Below are positions 1 through 7,772 of a stretch of DNA of 35,388 nucleotides, piece after piece (position 1 is the stretch's first letter; every line of letters begins with the position of its first letter). Made by a program: the position numbers and the translations under genes. The DNA lies in contig CAMWLG010000034.1 of assembly GCA_947175035.1 (NCBI GenBank), forward strand, positions 1 through 35,388, given 5' to 3'. The DNA is from an uncultured Lachnospiraceae bacterium. Lineage in GTDB: Bacteria; Bacillota; Clostridia; Lachnospirales; Lachnospiraceae. Under the pieces are notes generated by a model. That model did not search any database and was not told the DNA's origin. It worked only from the letters and a program-made list of their open reading frames with translations.

Positions 1-246
1 CTTAATGATATACCCAACGTTGATTACGTTAGAAATAATTTGGCTGTTATACCAGAGTTTAAGGAAGAAATAAGCCACGTACAACGATATCTGGTTCCGG
101 AAGGAACACAAATTCAAGTTGGTATTGTGGGACCGCAAACATCCAATAATGTTTTATATACGGGTGGTGGTAATCAAGTACAAATTTTGAATTCGGCTGA
201 TAAAGCCAAATTAATCCCAATTGGTAATAAAGTAGGAATACAATAG
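1..246 (+). CDS. C-terminal fragment of a large protein, probably a polymorphic-toxin tip (cut by left edge)
   Basis: The frame is open from base 1 to the TAG at 244-246, so only the last 81 residues are present and any internal start codon is probably not real. The segment is hydrophilic, without membrane segments. It ends with a pattern of the form PEGTQIQVGIVGPQ followed by GGGNQVQIL, which resembles the extreme C-termini of secreted toxin domains (ADP-ribosyltransferase or NAD-glycohydrolase-like tips), but I cannot assign a family. The small AT-rich gene 12 bases downstream looks like a cognate immunity gene, the usual arrangement of toxin C-terminal domain followed by immunity protein. 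Toxin function is therefore inferred mainly from context. The base composition is clearly more AT-rich than carA and carB to the right, consistent with acquired DNA. Confidence 0.55.
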   Translation, partial: LNDIPNVDYVRNNLAVIPEFKEEISHVQRYLVPEGTQIQVGIVGPQTSNNVLYTGGGNQVQILNSADKAKLIPIGNKVGIQ

Positions 247-258
247 ATGGAGGTAATT

Positions 259-534
259 ATGAATTTAGAACAGGCAGATAAGATATTACATTCTAATATA
301 AACAAAAATTGTTATTATCTATTTAAAGATAAAATCATTGTAGAAACAGAGAGGAATAAGTATCAAGAAATATTACTTCCAAAAGATGAAGATGATCAAA
401 TAGTCTGTTTTTATGATATGTATTACGAAAAAGCTGATTTGATAATTATTGTCGCTTCCAGAGATTTTTATGATAGGAAGTTCATTTTATATGAACATAA
501 TTTGTCCATTATGTTTGCAGGATTGACGAAATAA
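259..534 (+). CDS. Small hypothetical protein, candidate immunity protein
   Basis: This 91-residue acidic, tyrosine-rich soluble protein has no signal peptide. An in-frame ATG exists at 247, but the Shine-Dalgarno GGAGGT at 249-254 overlaps it and sits 4 nt before the ATG at 259, so 259 is the better start. The gene begins 12 nt after the stop of the preceding C-terminal fragment and is probably translated from the same message. I do not recognise the family. Size, acidity, AT-rich composition and position directly after a toxin-like C-terminus make an immunity role the natural inference. It could also be an unrelated orphan of an accessory region. Confidence 0.6.
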   Translation: MNLEQADKILHSNINKNCYYLFKDKIIVETERNKYQEILLPKDEDDQIVCFYDMYYEKADLIIIVASRDFYDRKFILYEHNLSIMFAGLTK

Positions 535-630
535 TATAGTTAACTCATCAGAGTTGTTTTAGTGGACGCTAAGTGGTAAAACATTCAACCGGTATAACGT
601 TACTACTATATAACACGAGGTGACAAACAA

Positions 631-990
631 ATGAAGCCAATGCAATCTTTTTTAATTTTTTTCTATATTTTAGATCAAGGTTATAATCCGTGTAATAATG
701 ATGATTTAGGTGGATTTTTAGGTATGATTTCTCCAGAAATATGGGGAAACGGACTACCAATCGATATGGCTGTATTTCACGATTGGGAAAGATTTAGTAA
801 TCCTGAAACAGTTGATATGAATAATATAAAGGAAAAGACCTATTCTTTTATAGAGTACTATGAGCGGCAATGGGGTTTTGATTTTTCTGAAACGAAGCAA
901 TGGTTTTTGACAGCAGTTAATGAAGCAATAGTGGAAAAAGCATATGCTAAAACTCAATTAATGTATGAAAAATATCAGTATGCTAATTAG
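631..990 (+). CDS. Hypothetical immunity-like protein with DDLGGFLG motif
   Basis: A 119-residue soluble protein. Ribosome site GAGGTG at 617-622 lies 8 nt before the ATG. The N-terminal half contains DDLGGFLG followed by GNGLPIDMAVFHDWERF. This recalls small proteins of polymorphic-toxin loci that have a D-D-[IL]-G-G-L-L-G stretch, then G-x-P-x-D and a DW pair. From memory that pattern belongs to contact-dependent or LXG-type immunity proteins, but no family name can be confirmed here. It stands about 100 bases after the first candidate immunity gene and shares its AT-rich composition. A second, non-cognate immunity gene in tandem is common in such loci. No clear promoter is visible in the gap before it. 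Confidence 0.6.
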   Translation: MKPMQSFLIFFYILDQGYNPCNNDDLGGFLGMISPEIWGNGLPIDMAVFHDWERFSNPETVDMNNIKEKTYSFIEYYERQWGFDFSETKQWFLTAVNEAIVEKAYAKTQLMYEKYQYAN

Positions 991-1045
991 TATAGATACA
1001 AAAATGGTTTGTAAATCAGCTTGAAAAAATCCAAAAAAGAAAATG

Positions 1046-1074
1046 TTGCCCCACTCTCCCTTTTGTGTTATAAT
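1046..1074 (+). promoter_or_regulatory. Sigma-A promoter of carAB
   Basis: TTGCCC at 1046-1051 and TATAAT at 1069-1074 are separated by exactly 17 bases. A TG at 1066-1067 gives an extended -10. Transcription would start near 1081, about 50 bases before carA. No room or fold for a PyrR-type or T-box attenuator is evident in that leader. Confidence 0.75.
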
Positions 1075-1132
1075 TAATCAATTTGAGCATATTTGACGTA
1101 AGATACATTCAACCGGGAGAGAGGAGTACAAT

Positions 1133-2323
1133 ATGAAAGCGTTTTTGATACTGGAGGATGGCACCGTGTTTGCGGGAACGCATATCGGTGCGGACAAAGA
1201 AATTATCAGCGAAATTGTATTCAACACATCTATGGCGGGTTATCTGGAAGTTTTGACCGACCCGTCCTATGCGGGACAAGCCGTTTGTATGACTTATCCC
1301 CTGATTGGCAATTATGGTATTTGCCGAGATGACTGCGAATCTTTGAAACCTTGGCCGGACGGTCTTATCGTGAGGGAGCTCTCCCGTGTTTCCAGTAATT
1401 TTAGAAATGATATTTCCATACAACAGTTTTTGGAGGAAAACGGTGTGCCCGGCATTGCGGGGATTGACACCAGGGCTCTGACCAAGATTTTGCGGGAGAA
1501 GGGCACCATGAACGGCATGATCACCACGGATGAAAACTTTGATTTTGAGCAGATAAAGCCCAGGCTGCAGGCGTATACCACAGGCAAGGTGGTGGAGAAG
1601 GTGACCTGCGGGGAGCGATATACGATAAAGGGTGTGACGGATTTGGCACAGAACGGACCGCTGTCCGGTGCCGCAAGATTTAACAAGGAGGCATATGCCA
1701 AAGGGCAGAGAGAGCCAAAGCCCTCGCTGGTAAGGGAATTAAACGGCGCGGGACTTCAGATTGCGCTGTTGGATTTTGGGGCAAAGGCCAATATTGCCCA
1801 TTCGCTTGCGAGCAGGGGATGTGACGTGACGGTGTATCCGGCTTTGACCCCGGCATCGGAGATCATTGCCGCCGCTCCGGATGGTATCATGCTTTCTAAC
1901 GGACCGGGGGATCCCAAAGAATGCGATTCTATCATCGCGGAGATTCGGAAGCTTTACGAGACGGAGATTCCAATCTTTGCAATCTGTCTGGGGCATCAGC
2001 TGATGGCCCTCGCCACGGGCGCGGACACGTACAAATTGAAATACGGGCATCGGGGCGGGAATCATCCCGTGAAGGACTTGTCTACCGGGCGGGTGTATAT
2101 CTCCTCCCAGAACCACGGTTATGTGGTGGATACGGACAAGCTGGATCCGAAGATCGCGGTTCCTGCTTTTGTGAATGTGAATGACGGCACCAACGAGGGG
2201 CTTTCCTACACAGGCAAGAATATTTTTACGGTGCAATTTCATCCGGAGGCATGTCCGGGGCCTCAGGATTCCGGATATTTGTTTGACAGGTTTATTGAGA
2301 TGATACGGAAAGGGGGAAAATAA
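1133..2323 (+). CDS. carA: Carbamoyl-phosphate synthase small (glutaminase) subunit
   Basis: The 396-residue protein hydrolyses glutamine and channels ammonia to CarB for carbamoyl phosphate, used in pyrimidine and arginine synthesis in the cytoplasm. The N-terminal CPSase small-chain domain (about residues 1-150) begins MKAFLILEDGTVFAG. The class I glutamine amidotransferase domain (about 205-390) has the oxyanion segment NGPGDP, nucleophile Cys285 in FAICLGHQL, and His370/Glu372 in QFHPEACPGP. The linker around residues 165-205 is somewhat longer than in many CarA proteins, which are usually about 360-385 residues. GAGGAG at 1121-1126 lies 6 nt before the start. carB begins 1 nt after the stop, so the subunits are translationally coupled. 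Confidence 0.97.
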   Translation: MKAFLILEDGTVFAGTHIGADKEIISEIVFNTSMAGYLEVLTDPSYAGQAVCMTYPLIGNYGICRDDCESLKPWPDGLIVRELSRVSSNFRNDISIQQFLEENGVPGIAGIDTRALTKILREKGTMNGMITTDENFDFEQIKPRLQAYTTGKVVEKVTCGERYTIKGVTDLAQNGPLSGAARFNKEAYAKGQREPKPSLVRELNGAGLQIALLDFGAKANIAHSLASRGCDVTVYPALTPASEIIAAAPDGIMLSNGPGDPKECDSIIAEIRKLYETEIPIFAICLGHQLMALATGADTYKLKYGHRGGNHPVKDLSTGRVYISSQNHGYVVDTDKLDPKIAVPAFVNVNDGTNEGLSYTGKNIFTVQFHPEACPGPQDSGYLFDRFIEMIRKGGK

Positions 2324-2324
2324 G

Positions 2325-5300
2325 ATGCCTAAGAATCCGAATGTAAAACGTGTGATGGTGATCGGCTCTGGCCCTATCGTGATCGGGCAGGCGGCGGAGT
2401 TTGACTATGCGGGCACTCAGGCATGCCGCTCCTTGAAGGAAGAGGGCGTGGAGGTGATCTTGGTCAATTCCAATCCTGCCACGATCATGACAGACAGGGA
2501 TATCGCGGATAAGGTTTATATTGAACCCCTGACCGTGAAGGTTTTGGAACAAATCATAGAAAAAGAGAAGCCGGACAGCATCCTGCCCACCTTGGGCGGT
2601 CAGGCGGGTTTGAATCTGGGAATGGAGCTTGAGGAGTCGGGTTTTCTCGCATCCCACGGTGTGAAGCTGCTTGGCACGACAGCGGCGACCATCCGTAACG
2701 CGGAGGGACGGCAGGAGTTTAAGGATTTGATGGAGCGCATCGGTGAGCCCTGTGCCGCTTCCATGGTGGTGGAAAATGTGCAGGACGGGATCGATTTTAC
2801 CAATACCATAGGGTATCCAGTGGTGCTTCGCCCCGCTTATACGCTGGGTGGTTCCGGCGGCGGTATCGCTCACAATCAGGTGGAGCTGGAGGAGATTTTG
2901 GAGAACGGGCTTCGGCTTTCCCGTGTGGGGCAGGTGTTGGTGGAGCGTTGTATCGCGGGCTGGAAAGAGATTGAGTATGAGGTGATGCGGGACAGCGCGG
3001 GCAATTGCATCACGGTCTGCAACATGGAAAACATTGACCCTGTGGGTGTGCATACAGGGGACAGTATCGTGGTGGCGCCCTCCCAGACTTTGAGCGATAA
3101 GGAGTACCAGATGCTGCGCACCTCCGCCCTGAATATCATCAGTGAGCTTCAGATTACTGGGGGTTGTAATGTGCAGTTTGCCTTGCATCCCACCAGTTTT
3201 GAGTATTGTGTGATCGAGGTGAATCCCCGTGTGAGCCGTTCTTCCGCGTTGGCGAGCAAGGCCACGGGATATCCCATTGCCAAGGTTGCCGCGAAGATTG
3301 CGTTGGGTTATACCTTGGATGAGATTAAAAATGCCATCACACAAAAGACCTATGCCAGCTTTGAGCCGACATTGGATTACTGTGTGGTGAAGATTCCAAG
3401 GCTTCCTTTTGACAAATTCCTCACCGCCAAGAGAACCCTCACCACTCAGATGAAGGCGACGGGTGAGGTCATGAGCATTTGTGACAACTTTGAGGGGGCG
3501 CTGATGAAGGCCATCCGCTCTCTGGAACAGCATGTGGACTGCCTGCAAAGCTATGATTTCTCTGCACTTTCCGAAGAGGATTTGCGGGAGCGGCTGCATG
3601 TGGTGGATGATCAGCGTATCTGGGTGATCGCTGAGGCCATCCGCAAGGGGATCAGCTACGAGGACATCCACGAGATCACTCAGATTGATATCTGGTTTAT
3701 TGACAAGATTGCCATTCTGGTGGAGATGGAGCAGGCTTTGCAGGAGCAGTCTCTCACGGTGGAGCTCTTGCGGGAGGCAAAGCGCATAGAGTTCCCAGAC
3801 CAGGTGATTGCGAGGCTTACCGGCAAGGCGGAGGCTGATATCAAGAAAATGCGCTATGACAATGGAATCGAGGCGGTCTATAAGATGGTGGACACCTGTG
3901 CCGCGGAATTTGCCGCGTCCACGCCCTATTATTACTCTGTGTTCAATGCGGAAAGTATTTCCAGCCCTTCGGAGCATATCGACGTGAATGAGGCTGCGGG
4001 TGGAGATGGCAGCCGCAAGAAGGTGCTGGTGCTGGGGTCAGGGCCGATTCGTATCGGGCAGGGGATTGAGTTTGACTATTGTTCCGTGCATGCGACCTGG
4101 GCGTTTTCCAAGGAGGGCTATGAGACCATTATTATCAACAACAATCCGGAGACCGTGAGTACGGACTTTGACATTGCGGATAAACTGTATTTTGAGCCTT
4201 TGACACCAGAGGATGTGGAGTCGATCGTGAATATCGAGCATCCCGACGGGGCTGTGGTGCAGTTTGGCGGGCAGACTGCCATCAAGCTTACGGAGAGCCT
4301 GATGAAGATGGGTGTGCCGATACTGGGCACCAAGGCGGAGGATGTGGATGCCGCCGAGGACAGGGAGTTGTTTGACAGGATTTTGGAGGAGACCAAGATT
4401 CCCCGGGCAGCAGGCGGGACTGTCTACACGGCGGAGGAGGCCAAGGAGGTGGCGAATCGTCTGGGATATCCCGTGCTGGTGCGGCCTTCCTATGTGTTGG
4501 GCGGGCAGGGGATGCAGATTGCCATCTCTGATGCCGAGATTGAGGAATTCATGGCGATTATCAACCGAATTGCCCAAGATCATCCGATTCTGGTGGACAA
4601 GTACCTGATGGGGAAGGAGATTGAGGTGGATGCCGTGTGTGACGGGACAGATGTATTGATTCCCGGTATTATGGAGCATATCGAGCGGACGGGAGTGCAT
4701 TCCGGCGACAGTATTTCCGTGTACCCCGCGCCCACGATCGGGAAGCTGATCAAGGACAAGATTGCGGAGTATACCAGAAGGCTTGCGAAGGCGCTGCATG
4801 TGAAGGGGCTGATCAATATCCAGTTTATCGCCCAGGGGGAGGACGTCTATGTCATTGAGGTCAATCCCCGTTCTTCCCGCACCGTGCCCTATATCAGCAA
4901 GGTTACAGGGATTCCCATTGTGGATCTCGCCACACAGGTGATTCTCGGCAGAACCATTCGCGAGCTTGGCTATGAGCCGGGATTACAGCCTGAGGCACAG
5001 TATTATGCAATCAAGATGCCTGTGTTCTCCTTTGAGAAGATTCGGGGGGCGGAGATTAGTCTGGGACCGGAGATGAAGTCCACGGGAGAGTGTCTGGGAA
5101 TCGCCAAGGATTTCCATGAGGCGCTCTACAAGGCGTTTCTTGGCGCGGGTGTCAACCTGCCCAAACACAAGCAGATCATCATGACGGTGAAGGATGCGGA
5201 CAAGGGAGAGGCGATTGAGATCGGACGCCGATTTGAGCGGTTGGGATATACCATTTATGCCACCAGAAGTACCGCAGCGGCATTGAATGAGGCAGGGGTG

Positions 5301-5555
5301 AAGGCGAGAAAGGTGAATAAGATTTCCCAGGAATCTCCCACGGTGATGGACTTGATTCTGGGTCACAAGATAGATCTGGTGATTGACACACCCACTCAGG
5401 GGCGGGACAAGTCCAGGGACGGCTTCCTGATTCGCCGCAATGCCATCGAGACGGGAGTCTATTGCATCACTGCCATGGACACGGCGAGGGCATTGGTGAC
5501 CAGCTTGGAGAACGCCAGCAACCAACTTTCGCTGGTGGATATCGCGGGGCTGTAG
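2325..5555 (+). CDS. carB: Carbamoyl-phosphate synthase large subunit
   Basis: The 1076-residue cytoplasmic enzyme uses two ATP, bicarbonate and ammonia from CarA to make carbamoyl phosphate. The two homologous ATP-grasp halves are plain. The first (about residues 1-400) starts with VMVIGSGPIVIGQAAEFDYAG. The second (about 560-930) starts with VLVLGSGPIRIGQGIEFDYCSV. Each has its own ATP-grasp core (RPAYTLGGSGGG and RPSYVLGGQG) and an EVNPR metal-binding motif. The oligomerisation region lies between them, and the MGS-like allosteric domain occupies about 935-1076. Length is normal for the family. The start follows an AGGGGGAAAA ribosome site and the carA stop. A strong terminator closes the operon. 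Long antisense reading frames across this gene are composition artefacts. Confidence 0.98.
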   Translation: MPKNPNVKRVMVIGSGPIVIGQAAEFDYAGTQACRSLKEEGVEVILVNSNPATIMTDRDIADKVYIEPLTVKVLEQIIEKEKPDSILPTLGGQAGLNLGMELEESGFLASHGVKLLGTTAATIRNAEGRQEFKDLMERIGEPCAASMVVENVQDGIDFTNTIGYPVVLRPAYTLGGSGGGIAHNQVELEEILENGLRLSRVGQVLVERCIAGWKEIEYEVMRDSAGNCITVCNMENIDPVGVHTGDSIVVAPSQTLSDKEYQMLRTSALNIISELQITGGCNVQFALHPTSFEYCVIEVNPRVSRSSALASKATGYPIAKVAAKIALGYTLDEIKNAITQKTYASFEPTLDYCVVKIPRLPFDKFLTAKRTLTTQMKATGEVMSICDNFEGALMKAIRSLEQHVDCLQSYDFSALSEEDLRERLHVVDDQRIWVIAEAIRKGISYEDIHEITQIDIWFIDKIAILVEMEQALQEQSLTVELLREAKRIEFPDQVIARLTGKAEADIKKMRYDNGIEAVYKMVDTCAAEFAASTPYYYSVFNAESISSPSEHIDVNEAAGGDGSRKKVLVLGSGPIRIGQGIEFDYCSVHATWAFSKEGYETIIINNNPETVSTDFDIADKLYFEPLTPEDVESIVNIEHPDGAVVQFGGQTAIKLTESLMKMGVPILGTKAEDVDAAEDRELFDRILEETKIPRAAGGTVYTAEEAKEVANRLGYPVLVRPSYVLGGQGMQIAISDAEIEEFMAIINRIAQDHPILVDKYLMGKEIEVDAVCDGTDVLIPGIMEHIERTGVHSGDSISVYPAPTIGKLIKDKIAEYTRRLAKALHVKGLINIQFIAQGEDVYVIEVNPRSSRTVPYISKVTGIPIVDLATQVILGRTIRELGYEPGLQPEAQYYAIKMPVFSFEKIRGAEISLGPEMKSTGECLGIAKDFHEALYKAFLGAGVNLPKHKQIIMTVKDADKGEAIEIGRRFERLGYTIYATRSTAAALNEAGVKARKVNKISQESPTVMDLILGHKIDLVIDTPTQGRDKSRDGFLIRRNAIETGVYCITAMDTARALVTSLENASNQLSLVDIAGL

Positions 5556-5568
5556 AGAAATTTTGCAT

Positions 5569-5627
5569 AACAGTTTGGTTTTGCACAGAGTCATATTGAT
5601 GAGTGCAGAGCCAAACTGTTATTTTTA
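5569..5627 (+). terminator. Rho-independent terminator of carAB
   Basis: AACAGTTTGG at 5569-5578 pairs perfectly with CCAAACTGTT at 5611-5620. An inner GCAC/GTGC pairing extends the hairpin, and ATTTTTAT follows. It starts 13 bases after the carB stop. Confidence 0.88.
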
Positions 5628-5649
5628 TATAAAATCAATTCTCCAATGG

Positions 5650-5677
5650 TAAAGTTTTCTATGGATTCATCCGATAT
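5650..5677 (+). promoter_or_regulatory. Candidate sigma-D (sigma-28) type promoter upstream of the DUF6033-like gene
   Basis: TAAA at 5650-5653 and TCCGATAT at 5670-5677 are separated by 16 bases, close to the sigma-D/FliA consensus TAAA-N15-GCCGATAT. No sigma-A promoter of comparable quality is seen in the 370-base gap 5556-5924. The gap otherwise holds the carAB terminator and a small TGCCAA/TTGGCA hairpin at 5764-5779. The leader to the next gene would be about 240 bases. Confidence 0.45.
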
Positions 5678-5924
5678 CAATAACAAATATATAGCTGAAA
5701 CGGATTTCGGCTTTCTCCACAGATTCATGGATTGCTTGTGGATAAGAATCATAGGCATTGCCCTGCCAAAGGATTGGCACGTGGCGGTTGAGTGACTATC
5801 CTGTCAATGGAAGATATTTTTCATTGTTCATCTCATGAATTGGAATCAGAAATCATTTTTCAGCGGTAATTCTACCGATATTCAATATTTACAACAAGAA
5901 GGAAAGGTAAAGGAGGAGATGGCT

Positions 5925-6704
5925 ATGAGTACAATAGCAGAAGTGGCAGGCAGTATGCAGGCGACACAGACCAGCGAGGCGTCTAATTCGTCCGCGTCAT
6001 CTAAGGCAAAGAATTCCAAGGTCAGCGGAAGAACGATCGGCGAGCCGAAGCTGAGCGAGGAGGGCGCAAAGTATTACGAGGAGTTGAAGAAGAAATTCTC
6101 CAATCTGGATTTTGTGCTGGTGAGTTCTGACAAAAAAGAGATGGCGAAGGCCATGGCAGGAAGTTTTGCCAATCCCAATAAGATGGTCGTGCTGATCGAC
6201 GAGGACAAGATTGAGCGCATGGCGACGGATGAGAATTTCCGCAAGCAGTACGAGGGGATTATTGCGAAAGGTTCCAGCGGTTTGTCACAGCTTGCCCAGA
6301 AGATGAAGGCCAGCGGCGCAAACGTGAAGGGTTATGGCATGCAGGTGAAGGATGGCAGAGCGTCATTCTTTGCGGTGATGGACAAATCCATGACTGCTCA
6401 GCGTGAGCGGGTTGAGAAGAAGCGGGCTGAGAAGAAAGAGGCTAAGAAGGCCGAGGCAAAGAAGGCAGAGAAAAAGGCTGCCGAACAAAAGCGACAGGAA
6501 CGCATTGACGGGAAAAAGGCGCAAGAGGCAGAGGACGATGTGGAGCTGTTGTGGGAGGAAGACGATGATTATGTAATCCTCACGGCCTCCAGTGTGGAAG
6601 AGTTGATGAAGAAGGTGGAGGATTACAACTTTGCCAGCAGGAGCGACAGGGTGTGGACAGAGAGCGAACGCCAAGTCGGTCAGAAAATGGATTTTTGGGT
6701 ATAG
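5925..6704 (+). CDS. DUF6033-like protein with charged coiled-coil C-terminus
   Basis: A 259-residue soluble protein of unknown function. The start at 5925 is chosen because AGGAGG at 5911-5916 lies 8 nt upstream. An ATG at 5919 is too close, and upstream in-frame starts at 5835 lack a ribosome site. After a Ser/Thr-rich N-terminus, residues about 40-140 form the recognisable core: KYYEELKKKF, NLDFVLVSSDKKEMAKAMAG, NPNKMVVLIDEDKIERMA, and MATDENFRKQYEGII. I associate this core with the DUF6033 family common in Lachnospiraceae. Residues about 160-205 are an almost pure Lys/Glu/Ala coiled coil, and an acidic segment (LLWEEDDDYV) follows. No signal peptide or membrane segment is present. The candidate sigma-D promoter upstream would link it to motility or surface regulation, which is inference only. 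Confidence 0.8.
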   Translation: MSTIAEVAGSMQATQTSEASNSSASSKAKNSKVSGRTIGEPKLSEEGAKYYEELKKKFSNLDFVLVSSDKKEMAKAMAGSFANPNKMVVLIDEDKIERMATDENFRKQYEGIIAKGSSGLSQLAQKMKASGANVKGYGMQVKDGRASFFAVMDKSMTAQRERVEKKRAEKKEAKKAEAKKAEKKAAEQKRQERIDGKKAQEAEDDVELLWEEDDDYVILTASSVEELMKKVEDYNFASRSDRVWTESERQVGQKMDFWV

Positions 6705-6739
6705 GCCAATCCGCATAGAAATTTTGGTTAAAATGGAAA

Positions 6740-6800
6740 AACCTACATATACTACCAGAAAGGGCATCCGCTGCCCCATGGTGGATATGTAGGTTTTTTT
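6740..6800 (+). terminator. Rho-independent terminator after the DUF6033-like gene
   Basis: AACCTACATAT (6740-6750) pairs with ATATGTAGGTT (6785-6795). Extra pairing ACTACC/GGTGG and an inner GGGCA/TGCCC stem make a long hairpin, followed directly by a seven-T run. It ends exactly where the dispersed repeat begins. Confidence 0.9.
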
Positions 6801-6810
6801 GCGCGAACGC

Positions 6811-6852
6811 CGCGGCACTGAATGCGGAGCACGAGGTGAGCAGTGAGGAACA
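6811..6852. repeat. Dispersed intergenic repeat, copy 1
   Basis: This 42-base segment matches 16881-16922 at 35 of 42 positions, with cores AATGCG-AGCA and GAGGTGA. Both copies are preceded by TTGCGCGA right after a terminator U-tract and end shortly before the ribosome site of the next gene. It encodes nothing obvious. It may be a small mobile or regulatory intergenic element. Confidence 0.7.
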
Positions 6853-6894
6853 TCCACCATATATAATAATTTAAAATGAAAGCGAGGAAAAAAT

Positions 6895-7524
6895 ATGCTT
6901 CCAGAAACCTATCCTTTTGTGATACGGCCACTGCCTTACGAGTATGATGCGCTCACGCCGGTGTTGGATGAGACGACCTTACATTTTCATCATGACAAAC
7001 ATTACAAAACCTATGTGGATAATTTGAACAATATTTTGTCTGATTATCCGGAATTGCAGAAAATGAGCCTGAAGGAGCTCTTGATCAAAGTGGATGAACT
7101 ACCCCTGGCGGCCCGCACACCGATCAGGAATAACGGGGGAGGTGTATACAATCATGAATTATATTTTGATATGATGAAGAGTAATTGCGGACAGGAACCC
7201 GAGGGGGAATTGGCGGAGGCCATCAACAGGGATTTTGGCTCTTACAAGCAATGGAAGGAACAAATGAAGCAGGCGGCGGTGTCCAAATTCGGCTCCGGCT
7301 GGGCATGGCTGGTGACGGATGGCGAGGGGAGGCTTTCCATTGTCCAGACGGCGAATCAGGATGTGCCGGATCTGGCGGTGTATACGCCGATTTTTCTGGT
7401 AGACGTGTGGGAGCACGCATATTATCTGCAATACCAGAACAGACGGGCGGACTACGTGGAGGGCTGGTTTGATTTGATCAACTGGCGAAAGGCCGCGAAG
7501 AGATACGAGGAGCGCAATCTCTAG
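6895..7524 (+). CDS. sodA: Superoxide dismutase, Fe/Mn family (Mn-type residues)
   Basis: A 209-residue cytoplasmic enzyme that dismutates superoxide to oxygen and hydrogen peroxide, a defence against oxygen stress in an anaerobe. All four metal ligands are visible: His32 (in LHFHHDKH), His87 (VYNHELYF), Asp170 and His174 (DVWEHAYYLQY). The second-sphere position before His87 is Gly83, and a Gln sits in ANQD (Gln155). This combination is typical of Mn-dependent rather than Fe-dependent members, so Mn or cambialistic use is inferred. The C-terminal helical end DLINW is intact. Start chosen from GAGG at 6883-6886. The gene is probably monocistronic, with the dispersed repeat just upstream. Confidence 0.93.
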   Translation: MLPETYPFVIRPLPYEYDALTPVLDETTLHFHHDKHYKTYVDNLNNILSDYPELQKMSLKELLIKVDELPLAARTPIRNNGGGVYNHELYFDMMKSNCGQEPEGELAEAINRDFGSYKQWKEQMKQAAVSKFGSGWAWLVTDGEGRLSIVQTANQDVPDLAVYTPIFLVDVWEHAYYLQYQNRRADYVEGWFDLINWRKAAKRYEERNL

Positions 7525-7569
7525 GTAGTAATGGTTTAGCCTGTTTCAGTGCTATTATTTACAAATGTG

Positions 7570-7598
7570 TTGACATACTGGTCTATTTGTGATAGACT
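7570..7598 (+). promoter_or_regulatory. Promoter with overlapping palindromic operator for the solute-binding lipoprotein gene
   Basis: TTGACA (7570-7575), a 17-base spacer and TAGACT (7593-7598) form a good sigma-A promoter. The spacer and -10 are covered by a perfect palindrome GTCTAT-N5-ATAGAC at 7581-7597. A second, related inverted repeat ATAGA-TAG-TCTAT lies at 7607-7619, just past the likely start point. The placement suggests a repressor site. The regulator is not in this window. Confidence 0.65.
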
Positions 7599-7710
7599 CG
7601 CATTAGATAGATAGTCTATTGGAATTTGGCGGGCACACGCTGACGGTTCGATTGACTTGCGACGCATATGGGGGTGCAACGTTGAGTTACACTATTTCCT
7701 AATTAATTTT

Positions 7711-7751
7711 GGGCTGCCGTCTTATTGGTTCTGACATTAAGGCGGCAGCCC
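7711..7751 (+). promoter_or_regulatory. Stable 5'-UTR hairpin just before the lipoprotein ribosome site
   Basis: GGGCTGCCG (7711-7719) pairs perfectly with CGGCAGCCC (7743-7751). No U-tract follows. The ribosome site GGAGG begins 9 bases later at 7761. It may stabilise the message or affect translation, but no riboswitch class is recognised. Confidence 0.55.
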
Positions 7752-7772
7752 AATACATATGGAGGATCGGGT

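Noticed and set aside
541..560. AACTC/GAGTT hairpin followed by GTTTT as a terminator
   Set aside because: Only 5 bp with a 4-base loop and few Ts, too weak to claim in AT-rich DNA.
2292..3977. Long open reading frame (561 codons) on the minus strand over carB
   Set aside because: It lies wholly antisense to the highly conserved carB, has low-complexity His/Arg/Leu-rich translation and no ribosome site. It is a composition artefact, as are similar frames at 4038-4799, 4983-5594 and 17947-18864.
7725..7772. Extended N-terminus for the solute-binding lipoprotein from the TTG at 7725
   Set aside because: It would run through the leader hairpin and bury the signal peptide. The GGAGG-ATG at 7773 gives a proper lipoprotein signal.
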